Source of the DNA: Bacillota bacterium
Lineage (GTDB): Bacteria > Bacillota > Clostridia > Clostridiales > Clostridiaceae
Direction of reading: 5' to 3'
NCBI GenBank assembly: GCA_023451395.1
Contig: JAEXZL010000034.1
Span: forward strand, 1-49,954
Length of the DNA stretch: 49,954 nt
A program made the position numbers and the translations under genes. The notes under the pieces were generated by a model. The model was not told the origin of the DNA. It worked only from the letters and a program-made list of their open reading frames with translations, and searched no databases. Positions 47,088 to 49,954 of the stretch are shown one piece after another; the stretch's first letter is position 1, and every line of letters starts with the position of its first letter.

Positions 47088-48374
47088 ATGTTTATTGATA
47101 CCGCAAAATTATTTGTGAAATCCGGAGACGGAGGAAATGGATCAATTTCCTTTAGAAGGGAAAAATATATACCTCTTGGCGGTCCCGATGGCGGTGATGG
47201 AGGAAGAGGTGGAGACGTAATTCTTCAAGTAGATTCTCAGATGACAACACTTCTGGATTTTAAATATAAAAGAAAATTTGTAGCGGAAAAAGGAGTTAAT
47301 GGCTCCGGACAAAAATGCTATGGTAAGGATGGAGAAAATCTTATTGTAAAGGTTCCAATGGGAACTGTTATAAGGGATTTAGAAACAAACAAAATCATGG
47401 CTGATCTTTCCCATCCAGGAGATAAATATGTAGTATGCCGAGGAGGTAAAGGTGGAAAGGGTAATACTAAATTTGCTACTCCTACAAGACAGGCACCTCA
47501 TTTTGCAGAGCCTGGAATGCCAGGAGAAGAGAGATGGATAACCCTTGAGCTTAAGCTTTTGGCGGATGTTGGACTCTTAGGCTTCCCCAATGTAGGAAAG
47601 TCTACCTTGCTTTCTGTAGTTTCAAAGGCAAGACCTAAGATAGCAAACTATCATTTTACTACCATAGTACCAAACCTTGGAGTAGTTAGTGTGCCGGGGA
47701 TTCAACCCTTTGTTATGGCAGATATACCAGGAATAATCGAAGGAGCAGCTGAGGGTGTAGGCTTAGGGCTAAACTTTTTAAGACATATTGAAAGAACAAG
47801 ACTATTAATCCATGTGGTAGATATATCTGGAATTGAAGGAAGGGATCCCTTTGAGGATTTTTTAAAGATTAATGAAGAGCTTAAAAAATATAATGTAAAG
47901 CTTTGGGATAGACCGCAGATAGTAGCTGCCAATAAGAGTGATATGCTTTATGATGAAGAGGTCTTTGAGAACTTTAAGAAAAAGCTTCAGGAAATGGGCT
48001 ATAATAAAATATTTAAGATCTCTGCTGCAACCAATGAAGGGGTAGAGGAGCTCATGAAGGAGGCAGGTGAGATTCTTTCTCAAATACCTGTAACAGAGCT
48101 TGAAATATCAGAAGAGGATAAGTTTGTTCCTGAGGACAAGAGATTTACCTATAATATTACAGAGCTTCAGGAAGATGGTCTTAAAATATTCAGCATTGAA
48201 GGTACCTTTGTTGATAGATTACTCATGGCTGTAAATGTAAATGATCCAGATTCTTTAAAGTATTTCCATAAGGTTCTTAAGAATAAGGGAATTTTAGAAG
48301 AGCTTAGAGAGCTTGGAATAGAAGATGGAGATACTGTTAGACTGAACGATTTTGAATTTGAATTTATGATGTAA
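47088..48374 (+). CDS. obgE: Obg-family ribosome-assembly GTPase
   Basis: 428 residues. The glycine-rich Obg domain begins KLFVKSGDGGNGSISFRREK and has PLGGPDGGDGGRGGDVIL. The G domain has GLLGFPNVGKSTLLSVVSKA (P-loop), DIPGIIEGAAEGVGLG (switch II) and VAANKSDML (N-K-x-D). A C-terminal OCT domain (about 355-428) follows, as in Gram-positive Obg. The protein joins 50S assembly with stress and sporulation. AAGGAGTTGATTGA precedes the ATG. Confidence 0.98.
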   Translation: MFIDTAKLFVKSGDGGNGSISFRREKYIPLGGPDGGDGGRGGDVILQVDSQMTTLLDFKYKRKFVAEKGVNGSGQKCYGKDGENLIVKVPMGTVIRDLETNKIMADLSHPGDKYVVCRGGKGGKGNTKFATPTRQAPHFAEPGMPGEERWITLELKLLADVGLLGFPNVGKSTLLSVVSKARPKIANYHFTTIVPNLGVVSVPGIQPFVMADIPGIIEGAAEGVGLGLNFLRHIERTRLLIHVVDISGIEGRDPFEDFLKINEELKKYNVKLWDRPQIVAANKSDMLYDEEVFENFKKKLQEMGYNKIFKISAATNEGVEELMKEAGEILSQIPVTELEISEEDKFVPEDKRFTYNITELQEDGLKIFSIEGTFVDRLLMAVNVNDPDSLKYFHKVLKNKGILEELRELGIEDGDTVRLNDFEFEFMM

Positions 48375-48386
48375 GGAGAGATGGTT

Positions 48387-48686
48387 TTGATTACAAGCAA
48401 GGATAGAGCTTTTTTAAGATCTTTAGCTAACACTATAACCCCTATTTTTCAGCTAGGGAAAAATGGTGTAGAGGAAGCCTTTTTAAAGCAGATAGAGGAT
48501 GCTTTAGAGGCTAGAGAAATAATCAAATTAACTGTTTTAGAAAACAGCGGTTATACTGCAAGAGAGGCTTCAAATGAAATCTGTGAGGCCATAGGCTGTG
48601 AAGGGGTTCAGGCCATAGGAAATAAGGTAGTTCTTTATAAGGCATCTAAGAAAAATCCTAAAATAAAACTCCCAGGACAAAAGTAA
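48387..48686 (+). CDS. yhbY: YhbY-family CRM-domain RNA-binding protein
   Basis: 99 residues, one CRM domain. LRSLANTITPIFQLGKNGVEEAFLKQIEDAL, REIIKLTVLENSG and AIGCEGVQAIGNKVVLYKAS contain the conserved GKNG loop. YhbY associates with pre-50S particles. TTG at 48387 lies 8 bp from AAGGAG; the ATG at 48381 lies 2 bp from it and adds two residues. Either is possible. It follows obg by 12 bp and precedes nadD by 7 bp. Confidence 0.93.
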   Translation: MITSKDRAFLRSLANTITPIFQLGKNGVEEAFLKQIEDALEAREIIKLTVLENSGYTAREASNEICEAIGCEGVQAIGNKVVLYKASKKNPKIKLPGQK

Positions 48687-48693
48687 GATTAAG

Positions 48694-49296
48694 ATGAAAA
48701 AAATTGGTGTATTGGGAGGGACTTTTAATCCCGTACATAATACTCATCTTTATATAGCCTCTGAGGCTAAAAGATTACTTAAGCTTCAGGAGGTAATCTT
48801 TATTCCTGCGGGAAATCCTCCCCATAAGGATTCTAAGGGAATTACAGAGGCTGTAATAAGAGGGGAAATGACTAAGTTGGCTATTAGGGATTACAAGAAC
48901 TTTACATTATCGGAATATGAGATTAATAAAAAGAGCTGCAGCTATACCTATGAAACCCTTCAGTACTTAAAAAATCAGTGCAATGATACGGAACTGTTTT
49001 TTATAACCGGTGCAGATTCGCTGATAAATCTAGATAAATGGAAGAATGTACCGGAAATTTTATCTATGGCCACCTTAGTGGTATTTAGGAGGCCTGGCTA
49101 TACCTTAGAGGAAATAATTAATAAAAAGAAAGCAGTAGAAGAGCAATATAACTGCAAAATAATTCTTTTAGAGCTTATGGAAATGGATATATCCTCCACA
49201 GATATAAGAAACAGGATAAAAAATAATGAGGAATACAGATTTTTTGTACCTGAAGCGGTATACAGCTTTATAGAGACCCTAAAGCTATATAGATGA
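48694..49296 (+). CDS. nadD: Nicotinate-nucleotide adenylyltransferase
   Basis: 200 residues. The nucleotidyl-transferase motif is GVLGGTFNPVHNTHLYIA, with H-x-T-H in place of the usual H-x-G-H. FIPAGNPPHKDSKGIT and ISSTDIRNRIKNN (the ISxTxIR ATP motif) are intact. It makes deamido-NAD from nicotinate mononucleotide and ATP. The start lies 7 bp after yhbY; the GACAAAAGTAAGATTAAG region gives a weak ribosome binding site. Confidence 0.96.
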   Translation: MKKIGVLGGTFNPVHNTHLYIASEAKRLLKLQEVIFIPAGNPPHKDSKGITEAVIRGEMTKLAIRDYKNFTLSEYEINKKSCSYTYETLQYLKNQCNDTELFFITGADSLINLDKWKNVPEILSMATLVVFRRPGYTLEEIINKKKAVEEQYNCKIILLELMEMDISSTDIRNRIKNNEEYRFFVPEAVYSFIETLKLYR

Positions 49297-49317
49297 TAAA
49301 GATAAGAGGTAGATAAA

Positions 49318-49887
49318 ATGTGGAGTGAAAAAGACATAGAAGAATACCTAATGAAGAATTCCCAAGAAAAACGATTTGTGCATATTTTAGGAGTGGTTGA
49401 TACCTCGGAAAAATTAGCGGAGTTTTATGGAGAGGATATACAAAAGGCAAGACTTGCAGCATATCTCCATGACTTAGCAAAAAGTATGGAATCAAAGGAC
49501 CTCATTTCTTTAATTGAAGCAAATGGCTATGAGCTTTCACAGGAAGATAAAGATATGCCTGAGCTTCTTCATGGGCTTGCTGGAGGAATCCTTGGAGAAA
49601 AAATTATGGAGATAAAGGATGAGGAAGTATTTAATGCTGCAAGGTATCATACTACTGGAAGGGTAGGGATGAACCTTCTAGAAAAAATTGTTTTCTTAGC
49701 AGATTACATAGAGCCTAACAGGTCTTTTCCTGGAGTTGAAGAAATCAGAGAGCTTGCTTATAAGGATATAGACGAAGCTCTATTAAGAGCTTTTGACAAT
49801 ACCATAGTTCATGTTATTAAAAAAGGAAGGCCTCTTCATTCACGAACCATAAGATCTAGAAATTATTTACTTAAAAATAAGCTGTAG
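49318..49887 (+). CDS. yqeK: YqeK-family HD-domain hydrolase (symmetrical Ap4A hydrolase)
   Basis: 189 residues. HD-domain metal ligands are in RFVHILGVVDTSEKL (His), AAYLHDLAKSM (His-Asp), LLHGLAGGILG and ARYHTTGRVGMNLLEKIV, then ADYIEPNRSFPGVEEIRELA. YqeK proteins split diadenosine tetraphosphate to two ADP. Its position after nadD is conserved in Firmicutes. AAGAGGTAGATAAA precedes the ATG. Confidence 0.94.
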   Translation: MWSEKDIEEYLMKNSQEKRFVHILGVVDTSEKLAEFYGEDIQKARLAAYLHDLAKSMESKDLISLIEANGYELSQEDKDMPELLHGLAGGILGEKIMEIKDEEVFNAARYHTTGRVGMNLLEKIVFLADYIEPNRSFPGVEEIRELAYKDIDEALLRAFDNTIVHVIKKGRPLHSRTIRSRNYLLKNKL

Positions 49888-49899
49888 AGGAGCTCTGCC

Positions 49900-49954
49900 A
49901 TGAGTGAAATTATACAGATGGTTAAAAAAGAAGAAGAAGGCACTGTTATAAGAG
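49900..49954 (+). CDS. Start of a gene cut by the window end
   Basis: An ATG preceded by AGAGGAGCTCTGCC, 12 bp after yqeK, opens MSEIIQMVKKEEEGTVIR and continues past the edge. In clostridia an LCP-family (LytR-type) gene or rsfS often follows yqeK; the 18 residues visible do not let me decide between these or another gene. Confidence 0.6.
   Translation, partial: MSEIIQMVKKEEEGTVIR

Overview
The window is AT-rich, densely packed chromosomal DNA from an endospore-forming, low-GC anaerobic Firmicute, most likely Clostridium or a close relative. The evidence is an alpha/beta-type small acid-soluble spore protein, SpoIVFA/SpoIVFB and a SpoIIB-like SPOR protein, an FprA-type flavodiiron protein, strong AGGAGG ribosome binding sites, several TTG starts, and the gene order maf-radC-mreBCD-mrdA-minCDE-rodA-mgsA-spoIVF-rng-rplU-prp-rpmA-obg-yhbY-nadD-yqeK. 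No phage, insertion sequence, CRISPR array or plasmid module is visible, so this is mainly core genome with a few accessory patches.

Layout. 1-3.7 kb: the 3' end of tex, an FMN-riboswitch-controlled riboflavin transporter (ribU), then the opposing tsaE-tsaB-rimI operon. 3.9-6.4 kb is accessory: a ZnuA-fold lipoprotein that has lost its metal-binding histidines, two tandem tRNA-Trp genes, a decayed minus-strand gene, and a zinc-ribbon membrane protein with two DUF3862-like repeats. 6.6-20 kb: fprA, a DJ-1/PfpI protein, dinB, a spore SASP, a YhaO/YhaN (SbcDC-like) pair behind a LexA-type box, a CapA-like lipoprotein, an orphan ZnuA-type lipoprotein behind a palindrome, bioY, a DEDDh exonuclease, a CBS-pair protein, and yaaA, which has no ATG, GTG or TTG start. 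20-21.2 kb: a small flavodoxin bracketed by two arrays of a ~40-bp degenerate repeat, one of which supplies the stop codon of pspA. 21-28.4 kb: pspA, an S1-domain protein, a small membrane protein, pyruvate kinase, a dipeptidase, an aromatic-acid-exporter-like protein and a GNAT enzyme.

28.5-50 kb is the conserved cell-shape, division, sporulation and ribosome block. MreB/C/D, PBP2 and RodA form the elongation machinery, MinC/D/E place the septum, and SpoIVFA/B control pro-sigma-K processing. Next comes a coupled radical-SAM/DUF2344/RNase G group. The L21-Prp-L27 operon follows, with L27 carrying the N-terminal extension that Prp removes. Obg, YhbY, NadD and YqeK finish the block, and the last gene is cut by the window edge.

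I did not see a convincing large, previously undescribed defence or biosynthetic system. The best leads are the ligand-less ZnuA-like lipoprotein, the yaaA start with a hairpin directly abutting its ribosome binding site, the repeat arrays around the flavodoxin and pspA genes, and the LexA-type box before the YhaO/YhaN pair.
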